From: JACKDW01 sp964621785
GTDB lineage: Bacteria > Myxococcota_A > Polyangia > Nannocystales > Nannocystaceae
Length of the DNA stretch: 64,000 nt
Assembly: GCA_964621785.1 (NCBI GenBank)
Contig: CAZUPD010000002.1
Location: 1-64,000, forward strand
Direction of reading: 5' to 3'
Shown: in pieces, positions 54,901-62,590 of the stretch
Layout: each line of letters starts with the position of its first letter
Numbering within the stretch: the first letter of the stretch is position 1
Notes under the pieces: generated by a model
The model's database searches: none
What the model saw: only the letters and a program-made list of their open reading frames with translations
Told to the model about the DNA's origin: nothing
Translations under genes and position numbers: made by a program

Positions 54901-56099
54901 ACATCGGCCTCGTCGCGACTGCGTCCACACACAAGCGCGAGGGTTGCCTTGCCTTTGAGATAGCCGCGGTCGAACAAAAACCGGTTGAGGTTTTGGACCT
55001 CGTCGCGTTCCCACTGCAGGCAGGCCTCGTCGTTGACCTCGCACAACAGCGGCTTGGGCCCTTTTTTGCGTAGGCGTTTGGGTTCGACACACTGCCCGTA
55101 CGCCAGGGCGCCGGGGCGGGCCCGGATACTGAGCTTGCGTTGAACTTCGCGTTTGGACAGGGGTAAATGTCCATGTATACGCACGCGTCGGATGCTTCGC
55201 GCCGGTTTGACTTGGATGATGAGCTCACCTTCGGCGACCGGAAAAAACTCCGCCCGGTAACCGAGCTGCTCGAGTTGGAAGTTGAGTACCCGGGGGTCGA
55301 TGCGTTCGCGGTCGAGGCCGATGATCTGTGCGAGGCTCGCAGCACTGTCCCCCGAAAGGAAGCGGCCGTCGATCGAGACCTTGTCGACTTGGCGATAGCG
55401 GACCGATTGGGGCTCGTTGCCGCGGGGCCGCCGAGCATCGAGAATCACGCGGTAGGAGTCGAGCGGGGCGAGTTCGAGGACAAACCCCTCACTGGCCAGA
55501 CGCTCGAGTTGATACTGCAACAATCCATGGGCCTCGCCGCGGATCTCTGCACGGCAGGTGACACCGCGAAACGACAGGTCGGTACGCACCCGTTTGCCCA
55601 CGGTAAAACCCGCAGTTGCGAGGCCGTCGAGCACGGTGTCGACCGGGCCAAATGGGTCGACCGTCGGATCCGTCTTGGAGCACCTGTCACCCACGGAGAG
55701 ACCGATTGGGCTCGTCTGGGGGTCGCCAGGTAGACCTTGCCCGTTTGCGCCCGAACCCGGGGCAGACTCACCCGATTCGTCCTCCGTTGGCGTTTCGTCT
55801 GGTTCGAGCGTTCCATCGTCGCCGGCGTCCTCGGTGAGTTCATCGTCCTCCGGTGACGGAGCTGCGGCGGGTTCGTCCTGTGGGGGAGTTGTCCCTGGCG
55901 CACCGGTGTCCGGGCGCTCGATGTCCGGGGCATCTCCCGTGGGTTCGACGGGGGTGCTCCCAGGTTCTTGTGTAGATACAAGCGTGAAGTCCTCAGTATC
56001 GCTTGTGTCTACATGTTGTTGACCGCCCGTGCCCGAAGGAGGCGCTGCACCTGCTGGCCGGCTCACTGCGAGGGTCAGCATGACGACGAAGCGGAGCAT
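51996..56099 (-). CDS. tamA: TamA/BamA-type outer-membrane protein, 1367 aa
   Basis: Outer-membrane beta-barrel assembly factor of the Omp85 family. A signal peptide is followed by an acidic/Pro/Gly low-complexity segment (to about residue 130), several POTRA-like domains (elements such as VRRVRIHGHLPLSKREVQRKL and VSVRKIDIERPVG), and a C-terminal barrel ending in Phe (RFVFDVGVTF), the usual outer-membrane signature. The length is more than twice the E. coli TamA (577). It starts 14 bases after the TamB-like gene, so both act in the same translocation and assembly module. Palindromes at 53580 and 55971. Frame and pairing support Omp85; TamA versus BamA rests on the neighbour. Confidence 0.85.
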   Translation of the reverse strand: MLRFVVMLTLAVSRPAGAAPPSGTGGQQHVDTSDTEDFTLVSTQEPGSTPVEPTGDAPDIERPDTGAPGTTPPQDEPAAAPSPEDDELTEDAGDDGTLEPDETPTEDESGESAPGSGANGQGLPGDPQTSPIGLSVGDRCSKTDPTVDPFGPVDTVLDGLATAGFTVGKRVRTDLSFRGVTCRAEIRGEAHGLLQYQLERLASEGFVLELAPLDSYRVILDARRPRGNEPQSVRYRQVDKVSIDGRFLSGDSAASLAQIIGLDRERIDPRVLNFQLEQLGYRAEFFPVAEGELIIQVKPARSIRRVRIHGHLPLSKREVQRKLSIRARPGALAYGQCVEPKRLRKKGPKPLLCEVNDEACLQWERDEVQNLNRFLFDRGYLKGKATLALVCGRSRDEADVHVYLDKGKAYRVRRKDITINGNAPDRNKGWIRRTYFPRIKATPFAGPVTREHIEEATERTEQKFAEPRDSVIRSSASIDLRYLYPDIQVETNYEDLTRSEIPDNRYLDLDIKVDVGRGVSTSFTPLPAARHPDLSLEEAQKNCQIRKEKGERRVLSFTDKRLRGQLQLFKRRESPSPEKADQEATHLRVFYQSKGYLLARVTGCYSEFGARSVLGQLTFLIDEGPRVSVRKIDIERPVGVPSGVAQSIRREYAKVAELKRGSLMTEQAFDADLTALLTAYHNEGYLCAQASAKVAFWPEGLEKDGEHALVDLATIHSQTGAPMWIEQSFNPKGLTAIRERRRARLYIKISVNPGPRVYTSDDPVNLRYLETPIPASRDVSDLPLRESGDWGAMRMLRDSPLKPEEPDEPDSLWVSPSFERNLEDFLTERYRNEGYPLADTKIRWVYKHPTTNEVVRVPQAKFLADPSVGMCVAHRSGTGVKVVPEINVYEGKSGKFGEHLIRGNFKTRDWVLRREIEWKRGYTYSKSKVDQTREHIDGTGVAESVVITPHPVNCEVDAPGTCEVHEVIEIREAKDVAMNISGGLGLATLDPLYVFLTPSFPNVFGTAWDFDVHGHFGFDVSDLPSAGLLQADCSNQRCFERSVRGNLQRPRFLASPLTLKITGQVQQRATPARGEVVSILGTLGFQWPISKRWQLYFGYLIQAANISKDVYKSTTTPGSLVINRRDAIVTDRTGALQVGATYTNIEDNPFNPDEGFIATADLMFASPAFGGLDWWVRGELSWQQFIMIPRTQNRLNFRYSLRYGHAVPLSGLPLAETTSIPEVWRYFGGGTVDRGIRGITPETMLVDVEEINETNGLTRLRYTPVGGHIRALGTVALQVVSVRDFVGGNLAHSLFYDFGILTQKWQHVQLPRDLRHSVGVNFIKWNIRLVTIAVGYAVLVPNAIAPGNVRPTDDANGRFVFDVGVTF

Positions 56100-56113
56100 A
56101 GGCGAGGGGTGGG

Positions 56114-59100
56114 TTAACGCAGGCTCGGGACTTGGCCGTCGAACCGCAACTCGAGTTTGCGCTGGCGCAGGGGGTCGAAGATGATGCGTTCGTTGTAGTA
56201 CGAGCGGGCGCTGTCGCGAAACTCGATCGACGCGTTGTCGAGCAGCTCAAACTGGATTCGCCAGTTGACACTCTGGCGGAGCAACAGCCCGGGATAGCCC
56301 CGGGTATATCCGGCGCCGATCCGCATGCTGCCCCAGTCCGACTGAAACCACGGGGTCGGTGTTTCGATTTCGGTTTGGATCCCAAACTGACCTAACCGCA
56401 GTCCGAGCTCGGGCGTGTAGGGTGCAAGCGACGGCACGGACTGTTTGACGTACTGATCGACATCGAGCTTGGTGAGGTTCCCCACCAGATTGATCGGTTT
56501 TCCAAACATACCACCGCCACCGCCGTAGCGTCGGACGTCGGACTCGGCGACTTCCTGGCTGCCTTCGCCCAGCACCAAATACTGTGCACATTCGTAGCTG
56601 CTCAGGGAGCCCGAGGAGTCGCCTTGGACAATGCAGGACCATTCGATCGAGTCGAGCGAACCTCCAAGTTGCAGATACATTTGTCGCGGTTGCCCATCGA
56701 TATAGATCGGTTCCTGGCGCAGGGCGAGGACGTCGATGGTGCTGTCGCTGAACTCGCGCTCGAGGATGACACGCCCGCGCTGGATATCGTATTGGGCGCC
56801 CAACAGGGCGATATCGAGGATGCCGGTGTTGACGTCGATCCGCCCGGCGAGTTCCATATCGTTGTAGGTACCACCAATGTCGAGTAGGGCCTGGCCCTCG
56901 ACGCCTTTGAACACGTTGTTGTTGACCCGCATGGGGGTGACCGTGCGTAGCCGCAGGTCGAGCAGGAGATTGTTGAGGATCTCTGGTGTCGGGCTTTCGG
57001 GTGCCGGGTTGGGATCTTCGAACGACAGCACCTTGAACTGTTCTTGGGCATCGCGGATCCACTTGGAGCTGACGACCTGGACTTCGCCTTGGAGCGTCAA
57101 CAGATCACGGCCGGTGAGTTGGACGCCCTCGCTGCTGGCGGTGGCCTTGAGCTCGGGTCGGCCCGAGTTGTCGAACATGGTGTAGTTGACGTTTTGGAAC
57201 TCGAGGTTGAGACCACTTGCATTCATGGTCGAAAAGTCAGGTGACAAGACGACGTAGCCCCAGGCGGTTGCGCGACCGCGGCTTCCGACCTTGGCCCGGA
57301 GTGCTTTTCGCGGGGCCGCGCGGGCTTCTGCAGAATCGATCCCGCCGACAAACACGCCGTAGCCGTCGTGGAGTCCACGACATCGGGGACCGCGGTTGCA
57401 GCCGATCACTTCGATGTCTCCGCGGGACAGTTCGACCTCCTCGAGGCCCGAAATATCGAGCTTGGCTCGGAACCCCTCGGCCTCGTCGGGGCGGACGACC
57501 GCCCGTAGGTCACTAATTTCAAGTGTATCTACATACGAACCGGCGAGGTGGAGATGCTCGAGGTCGAGTGAGCCGTTGACTGCTTTGAACAGGCTCGGCA
57601 CCTGTTTCTGGACCAGTGAGCCCTTGATGTCGCCCTGGGCAGCGACGCCAAAGGTGCCACTACAATCACCGGCGAAGGTGTAGAAGGTCGGCTTACCGTC
57701 GAGCTTGCCAAACCCGATGCTCTGCCCGTAGACCGTCGCGTTGCCGGCCACGAACAGGGTGCTGTCGACTAGTCGCATGGCCAGCTCTGGCAGTTCGACC
57801 TTGAGGTCTTCGGTGATCTCGAGCTCGAGTGGAGCTGCCCCTTCGGCCCGGCCGATGTTGCCCGAAACCACCGGGGCGCCGAGCAGTCCGAGCAAGTCGA
57901 GGTTGACCGAAACCTGACCGTCGAGGTCTCGCAGACCGAGGGCGTTGGCGATCGACGAAAGGCTCGACAGCGACAATTCGCCATTGATCGAAGCCCGTGC
58001 GTTGCCCTGTGGTTGACTCGGTTTGTCCACGTCCGGCGGCTCGCAGGTGACGCGCACGAACTCTTCCACGTTCTCGGGAATCTCGTCGGGCATCGACGGC
58101 TCTTCGAAGTCGAAGTCACCGCTGATACTGACGCGGTGGATCTGGGTCGCGCCCGACTTCTCGTGTTGGCTGTAGCTACGCAGCTCCCATGAATCGTCCA
58201 GGGTGATCCGGGAACCGTCGAGTGTCGCGGCGAGTCGCGTCTCGCTGCACAGCGCGGTCGGGTCGGCACAGGGATCGCCGCGGACGACTCCACCTTTCGC
58301 CAGCGACTTGCGCGAGCGCAACCACATACGATCGAGTTCGATCCGCAATTTCGGCGTCACCCCGAACCCAGATTGTTTTTTGTCACCCGACGCGCACGCG
58401 TGCAGGAGCGTCGCTGTCGGGTCACACAGTTGGGCGCCCACCTCGAGTCCTTCGAGTTGTCCGGCGATGTGCTCCTGCCACGGGACATCACTTTGGTGCA
58501 GCGGATAGGTCAGGGGGAGGTGGTCAAACCGGGCCTTGAACTCGGTCGAGATCGGCGGGAGACGGCCGCGTTTTTTTTCACCGATGGCGACCTTCGCTTG
58601 CAGGTTCCAGGCGAGGTGGTCGGGATCCCCGGGTTTGCGCTTGCCCTTGCCACGGTTTGGATTGCGAAAGTCCCCCGCGATCACGACCTCGTGCCGGGCC
58701 TCGAGACCTTCTTCAGCGGGACGTTCGTGGGACGATAACTTGAGATGCCCGCGCCCGAGCGGCATCCCGATGGCGTGCATCGACGAGAGATAGATCTCGC
58801 CCTCCACATCGGGCTTAGAAATTGTACCTGCAACTGAGATCTGAGAGCCCCGACGCAGTTGGCCGCCGATGGGCAACTCGCCGAGATCGGCCATGTTGGT
58901 CAGCGACGAGATCGGCACGTTGGATGCCTCGAGGGTCATGGTCACACCCATGTCGTCGGCGAACGTCAGCTTGCCGTTGCCGCTGATTTCGCCCACCGGA
59001 ATCCGGGTGTTGGGCGCGTGATAGGGGCTGACTTGGCGGTGGTACGGGAGGTGGAGGGCGGCGATATCGATCCCTTGAGGGGTGACCTCAAAACGTGCAG

Positions 59101-61900
59101 ATGCACCATAAAAATCGCTCGAGCCGATGGTTAGCTGGGGACTGTCGACAAACCCATGTGCTTGGAGTTTCGACAGGGGAACGGGATGTTTGTGGCCATC
59201 GTCGACCATGAGCTTGACATGGGCCTTGCTCTGGATGCTGTCGCCTAGGAGCTGTCCGAGTTCGGCGTCGTCGAGCACGAGGTCGACAAACAGTTTGGGA
59301 TCGGTTGCCAATTCGCCCCGTTCGAACAGGCCAAACGAAGCCTCGAGCGGTCCATGACCCTGCAACATATTGACCCGTGGGCTGCGGAGACGAATCACCC
59401 CGTCCTGCATCGACAGGCGTGCCTCTTCGATACCGGTGAGCGTGTAGTTGCCACTTCCAACTGCGGAGACGGTCAGCGACCCGCCTGTTCCACTCGGTTT
59501 TCCAATTGGGCCCGAAATCGTCATCCGCGTGGCGAGGCGTTCAAAGTAGGGGTCGAGTCCGTAACTGGCGAAGAACGAGCGGCCATCTTCGATCACGAGT
59601 TTGAGGTCGGTCGGTTTGATGGTCTCGTATGCTGCATCGAATCCACCCGCGAGCTCGACCCGGGCCCCTGTGGTCGAGAGGACCGTTTCTCCGATATCGA
59701 GGCCTTCCTGCTCGTCGAGGATGAGGGAGCCCTCGCCGCTGAACTGGTCGGGGATCCCGTCGTCCCGCGGTGTGTTGTCACGTGTATATTCAAGACCTTG
59801 ATAGGCGAGCTCGACCCGGTTGAGCCGCGCTTGGTTGCCGGTTGTGATCACCATCCGCGGGACGGTGACAGTGGCGGAAGCCGTGCCAGCCAGGGTTTTG
59901 GACAGGCCGCGCTCGCTGGCGAGACGGCTCGGATCGATGGCATCGATTTCGGCTGCGAGTGACATCATCATCGGCACCGGATGCTCGGCAGCGATGACGA
60001 TGTGGTTGCGCAACTGGTGGGGGAGGAGTGACACGTGGCCGCCGAGCGCGGTGGCGTCGAGTTGCTCGATGTCGGCGATCCAGGCCCCAGCTGCATGTGT
60101 ATACATCGGTACCCAGGTGTCGGGAATTTGCTCGCGGTGCAGCTGCAGGGCCAAGGTGGTATCGGCGAGCGACCAGTCGAGCCGCGGATCGTCGAAGAAG
60201 TCGAGCGTGAGTCCCTCTGCGGTCAAACCGATGGTCGGGTCATCGAGGAGCCCGCGGAACGAAAGCGTCGCGATCGCACCTTCGGCCTGTACGGTTTTCG
60301 GCGCGAGCTCGTGGGCCGCGACAATGGTCTGGGCGAGTGGTCCGGCATCGCTGACATCGATGTCGAGGTCGACGGCAAACGTGTCTTCGAACACATCGAT
60401 CAGCCAACCGTCGAGATGCGCTGGCGAGTTGGAGATCCAGCCGTTGGCCAGGATTCGAATGTCGCCGAGCGGGCCGACATCGCCACCGGCCGAGAAATGT
60501 TCGAGTGCGAGATCGTGGATGTCGAGGTTGTAGCCGTTGACCCCGAGCGAACCGATGGTGACATAGCCGTTGGGGACGTGACCTCTTGTTGTGAATACAA
60601 GAGGTTTCTCGAGCGGCGGATTGTCGGGATCGGGGGCCTGAAAGTCGAGGTTGAGGTCGGTCTCGTCAAATGCCAGCTCGACCTGCCACTCACTCTTTTC
60701 ACGAAAGTCGAGGTTGAGCTCGACATCGGAAAACTTGGCCTCGTCGACCTGGATGCTCAAGCCGCGCTGATTGGCGGGGGGATTCTCGAGCATGGCAAAT
60801 GCCGTGACCAAACCGACGTCCCAACTTTCGGTTCCATCGGGGTAGATGGCCTTGTACTGGCGGACGTCGAAGCGCACGGGTTTGTCGGAGTGGCCTTCGG
60901 TGAAGTGCAAAACCCAGGGGATTTCGATCAGCGACGGGATACCGATGCGGTTCCACGGGATGATTTCGTGGAGCATCAGGTGCAGGGTGACGTCCTCGGC
61001 TTCGACGGCGGTGCGCCGGTACTCGACCCCGCGACGCTTGTATCCTTCGTAGATCTTGAAGCCCTTGACGTGGAGTTCCGCCGGTTGGGCGGTGACGAGG
61101 TCGAGGATCAGCGAGGGCTTCCAGTGAACCGATTCGAATTCCAATTCCCCGTCGAACAGCCCACTGATCTTTTCGGTCATGAACCGCCCGAGCGTCTCGT
61201 CGTTGAAAAACATCCACGCGCCGAGGTAGGCGAGGTTGAAGGAGATGATGACGAACATCCAAAAGTACAGCGGGACCTTGATGAAAAACAGTCGCAGCAG
61301 TGGCCGTTGACGCCGTAACGGCAGGGGGCTGGTCGCAAAGTGGATGAACTGCGGGTGGAGTCTGGGGATGTCCTCGGGGTCAGCTAGTGCGTGGTTGATA
61401 AGTTTTTGGCGGAAGATGTCGAGCCCACGCTGCAGACGTGGGACCACGCGGCTGCGGCTGGCGAGGCTGACATCGGCGGTCAGTTCACGGACCTGGCGGC
61501 CCGAGATATAGGCGCGTACCTCGTCGGCGGCATCGGGGGCTTCGGCAGCGACATCGGCCAGCGCCCGCTCGACCACCGGAGGTGGCTCTCCGACGAGTGT
61601 ACGTGGACGAGCGATCGGAAATTGATAGGCGAGTCGACGGCTGCGGGACAGCGCATCGGCGCGGACGTGTCGGCGAAGGAGCCGCTTGAGTTGCCGGAGT
61701 TGTTGACGCTCGGTCTGCCAGTGCACACGCCCAACTTGATGTAGACGCATCAATTCCTGATAGGCCGACAGCAGCAACGCATCGTTGGCACCGTGGGGAT
61801 ACAAATAGGCATAACGGGAACGCTTGCAGTAACGTTCGAGGGCCTCGCGCGCTTGGGCCAGGAGGTCTTTGCGAGCCTGCCTCGCGGCCCGTGGTGTCAT
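56114..61900 (-). CDS. tamB: TamB (DUF490)-like translocation module protein, about 1928 aa
   Basis: Long periplasm-spanning protein of the AsmA/TamB group, thought to work with TamA and in phospholipid transfer. A single membrane helix (LYFWMFVIISFNLAYLGAWMFF) lies near residue 210, preceded by an unusual basic, helical cytoplasmic N-terminus. The rest is repetitive beta structure, and the C-terminal 400 residues show the DUF490 pattern (LDIGGTYNDMELAGRIDVNTG, ILEREFSDS, QYLVLGEGSQE). ATG 61900 is chosen; GTG 61930 is the outermost start. Four dispersed palindromes. Confidence 0.88.
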   Translation of the reverse strand: MTPRAARQARKDLLAQAREALERYCKRSRYAYLYPHGANDALLLSAYQELMRLHQVGRVHWQTERQQLRQLKRLLRRHVRADALSRSRRLAYQFPIARPRTLVGEPPPVVERALADVAAEAPDAADEVRAYISGRQVRELTADVSLASRSRVVPRLQRGLDIFRQKLINHALADPEDIPRLHPQFIHFATSPLPLRRQRPLLRLFFIKVPLYFWMFVIISFNLAYLGAWMFFNDETLGRFMTEKISGLFDGELEFESVHWKPSLILDLVTAQPAELHVKGFKIYEGYKRRGVEYRRTAVEAEDVTLHLMLHEIIPWNRIGIPSLIEIPWVLHFTEGHSDKPVRFDVRQYKAIYPDGTESWDVGLVTAFAMLENPPANQRGLSIQVDEAKFSDVELNLDFREKSEWQVELAFDETDLNLDFQAPDPDNPPLEKPLVFTTRGHVPNGYVTIGSLGVNGYNLDIHDLALEHFSAGGDVGPLGDIRILANGWISNSPAHLDGWLIDVFEDTFAVDLDIDVSDAGPLAQTIVAAHELAPKTVQAEGAIATLSFRGLLDDPTIGLTAEGLTLDFFDDPRLDWSLADTTLALQLHREQIPDTWVPMYTHAAGAWIADIEQLDATALGGHVSLLPHQLRNHIVIAAEHPVPMMMSLAAEIDAIDPSRLASERGLSKTLAGTASATVTVPRMVITTGNQARLNRVELAYQGLEYTRDNTPRDDGIPDQFSGEGSLILDEQEGLDIGETVLSTTGARVELAGGFDAAYETIKPTDLKLVIEDGRSFFASYGLDPYFERLATRMTISGPIGKPSGTGGSLTVSAVGSGNYTLTGIEEARLSMQDGVIRLRSPRVNMLQGHGPLEASFGLFERGELATDPKLFVDLVLDDAELGQLLGDSIQSKAHVKLMVDDGHKHPVPLSKLQAHGFVDSPQLTIGSSDFYGASARFEVTPQGIDIAALHLPYHRQVSPYHAPNTRIPVGEISGNGKLTFADDMGVTMTLEASNVPISSLTNMADLGELPIGGQLRRGSQISVAGTISKPDVEGEIYLSSMHAIGMPLGRGHLKLSSHERPAEEGLEARHEVVIAGDFRNPNRGKGKRKPGDPDHLAWNLQAKVAIGEKKRGRLPPISTEFKARFDHLPLTYPLHQSDVPWQEHIAGQLEGLEVGAQLCDPTATLLHACASGDKKQSGFGVTPKLRIELDRMWLRSRKSLAKGGVVRGDPCADPTALCSETRLAATLDGSRITLDDSWELRSYSQHEKSGATQIHRVSISGDFDFEEPSMPDEIPENVEEFVRVTCEPPDVDKPSQPQGNARASINGELSLSSLSSIANALGLRDLDGQVSVNLDLLGLLGAPVVSGNIGRAEGAAPLELEITEDLKVELPELAMRLVDSTLFVAGNATVYGQSIGFGKLDGKPTFYTFAGDCSGTFGVAAQGDIKGSLVQKQVPSLFKAVNGSLDLEHLHLAGSYVDTLEISDLRAVVRPDEAEGFRAKLDISGLEEVELSRGDIEVIGCNRGPRCRGLHDGYGVFVGGIDSAEARAAPRKALRAKVGSRGRATAWGYVVLSPDFSTMNASGLNLEFQNVNYTMFDNSGRPELKATASSEGVQLTGRDLLTLQGEVQVVSSKWIRDAQEQFKVLSFEDPNPAPESPTPEILNNLLLDLRLRTVTPMRVNNNVFKGVEGQALLDIGGTYNDMELAGRIDVNTGILDIALLGAQYDIQRGRVILEREFSDSTIDVLALRQEPIYIDGQPRQMYLQLGGSLDSIEWSCIVQGDSSGSLSSYECAQYLVLGEGSQEVAESDVRRYGGGGGMFGKPINLVGNLTKLDVDQYVKQSVPSLAPYTPELGLRLGQFGIQTEIETPTPWFQSDWGSMRIGAGYTRGYPGLLLRQSVNWRIQFELLDNASIEFRDSARSYYNERIIFDPLRQRKLELRFDGQVPSLR

Positions 61901-62055
61901 TTCGGAGGACACGAATCCAGCTATCCACACTAGCGTGAAACCGCGGATTCGTCACGGAACCCGCGTTTTACCCATGAAACAGTTGACGCAGTTGCCACGG
62001 TTGGGTTGACGAGCTGAACCGGTCGGTATGCGACTTTATGTCGAGAAACGGGACG

Positions 62056-62367
62056 CTACTCGCCCCACGCCGGATGCGCGAGTTCGACGCTCCCTTCGGC
62101 ATCGGCTCGGATGGAAACCTGGCAGGCCAGCCTGTACCCCGGTTCGAGGCGTTGGCGAAGTTCAAGCGCGCCGGCCGGAGTCAGCAGCTCGCCTCCCCGG
62201 CGTACCTGAACGCTACAACTGCGGCAGATCCCACGGGCACCACAGGAACGCCCGAGCAGGTGACCCGCTGCACCGGCGATCTCGAGCAGGCTCGCTGCAG
62301 TGTCAGGCTCGGTACGAACCGGGGGACCGCAGACTTTGCTCCCCCCGAAAAAATGCACCTCGACCAT
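62056..62367 (-). CDS. Adrenodoxin-type 2Fe-2S ferredoxin
   Basis: 103 residues, small electron carrier. Cluster ligands CGARGICRSC (spacing C-x5-C-x2-C) and a fourth Cys in RLACQV. The spacing is that of adrenodoxin-type, not plant-type (C-x4-C), ferredoxins. Ends PAWGE. A cytochrome P450 or hydroxylase partner is typical, but none is adjacent; the di-iron hydroxylase at 51052 is one candidate in the window. Convergence with nothing: it is preceded by TamB on the same strand, 126 bases away. Confidence 0.9.
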   Translation of the reverse strand: MVEVHFFGGSKVCGPPVRTEPDTAASLLEIAGAAGHLLGRSCGARGICRSCSVQVRRGGELLTPAGALELRQRLEPGYRLACQVSIRADAEGSVELAHPAWGE

Positions 62368-62590
62368 TTGCTGAGGGTAGCACAGTTGGCCCCGGGCAAC
62401 AGCTGAATCATTAAATGTTGATACAATAAATTAGGTGCTGATACATGATCATTTCGCGCCGACTCGGGCGGGTGTCACCCCTCTGTGACGGTGTCGTCAA
62501 CAAATAAACGGAGTTTTCACACGTGCGTCGGTGTAGTTGTTGCATATGCGTAACCTGCGAAAAGTCGAGTTTCCCGTAGCTTCGCGCGTG
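62368..62590 (+). promoter_or_regulatory. Upstream region of the PhoX-like gene with a 20-bp-spaced direct repeat
   Basis: AT-rich. TGTTGATACA (62416-62425) and TGCTGATACA (62436-62445) are spaced 20 bp start to start (two helical turns) and suit a dimeric or tandem regulator. Both are also one-mismatch forms of the dispersed palindrome. A third near copy, TGCATATGCG (62541-62550), follows. No pho-box or -35/-10 assigned. Confidence 0.45.

Larger units (their letters stand above)
2346..59105. repeat. Dispersed palindrome family TGYANNTRCA (32 exact copies)
   Basis: Exact copies found by eye start at 2346, 9385, 10330, 10843, 14825, 16455, 16939, 17198, 22658, 26684, 27363, 28104, 28467, 30127, 36196, 36658, 39069, 39423, 40964, 41891, 42249, 45330, 45951, 47093, 49739, 50823, 53580, 55971, 56670, 57524, 58824 and 59096, each 10 bp. 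27 lie inside genes and five between genes. Arm types are TGTA/TACA 9, mixed 16 and TGCA/TGCA 7, close to 1:2:1, so the Y and R positions vary independently. The centre is TC or GA in 12 of 32. Copies start at different codon positions (compare purL 28467 and the kinase 16455), so amino-acid preference does not explain them. About two would be expected from base composition. Confidence 0.85.

Noticed and set aside
2346..59105. Interpretation of the palindrome as a LexA or other single regulator operator
   Set aside because: Most copies lie deep inside genes of unrelated function, which does not fit a conventional operator; kept open only for the intergenic copies.
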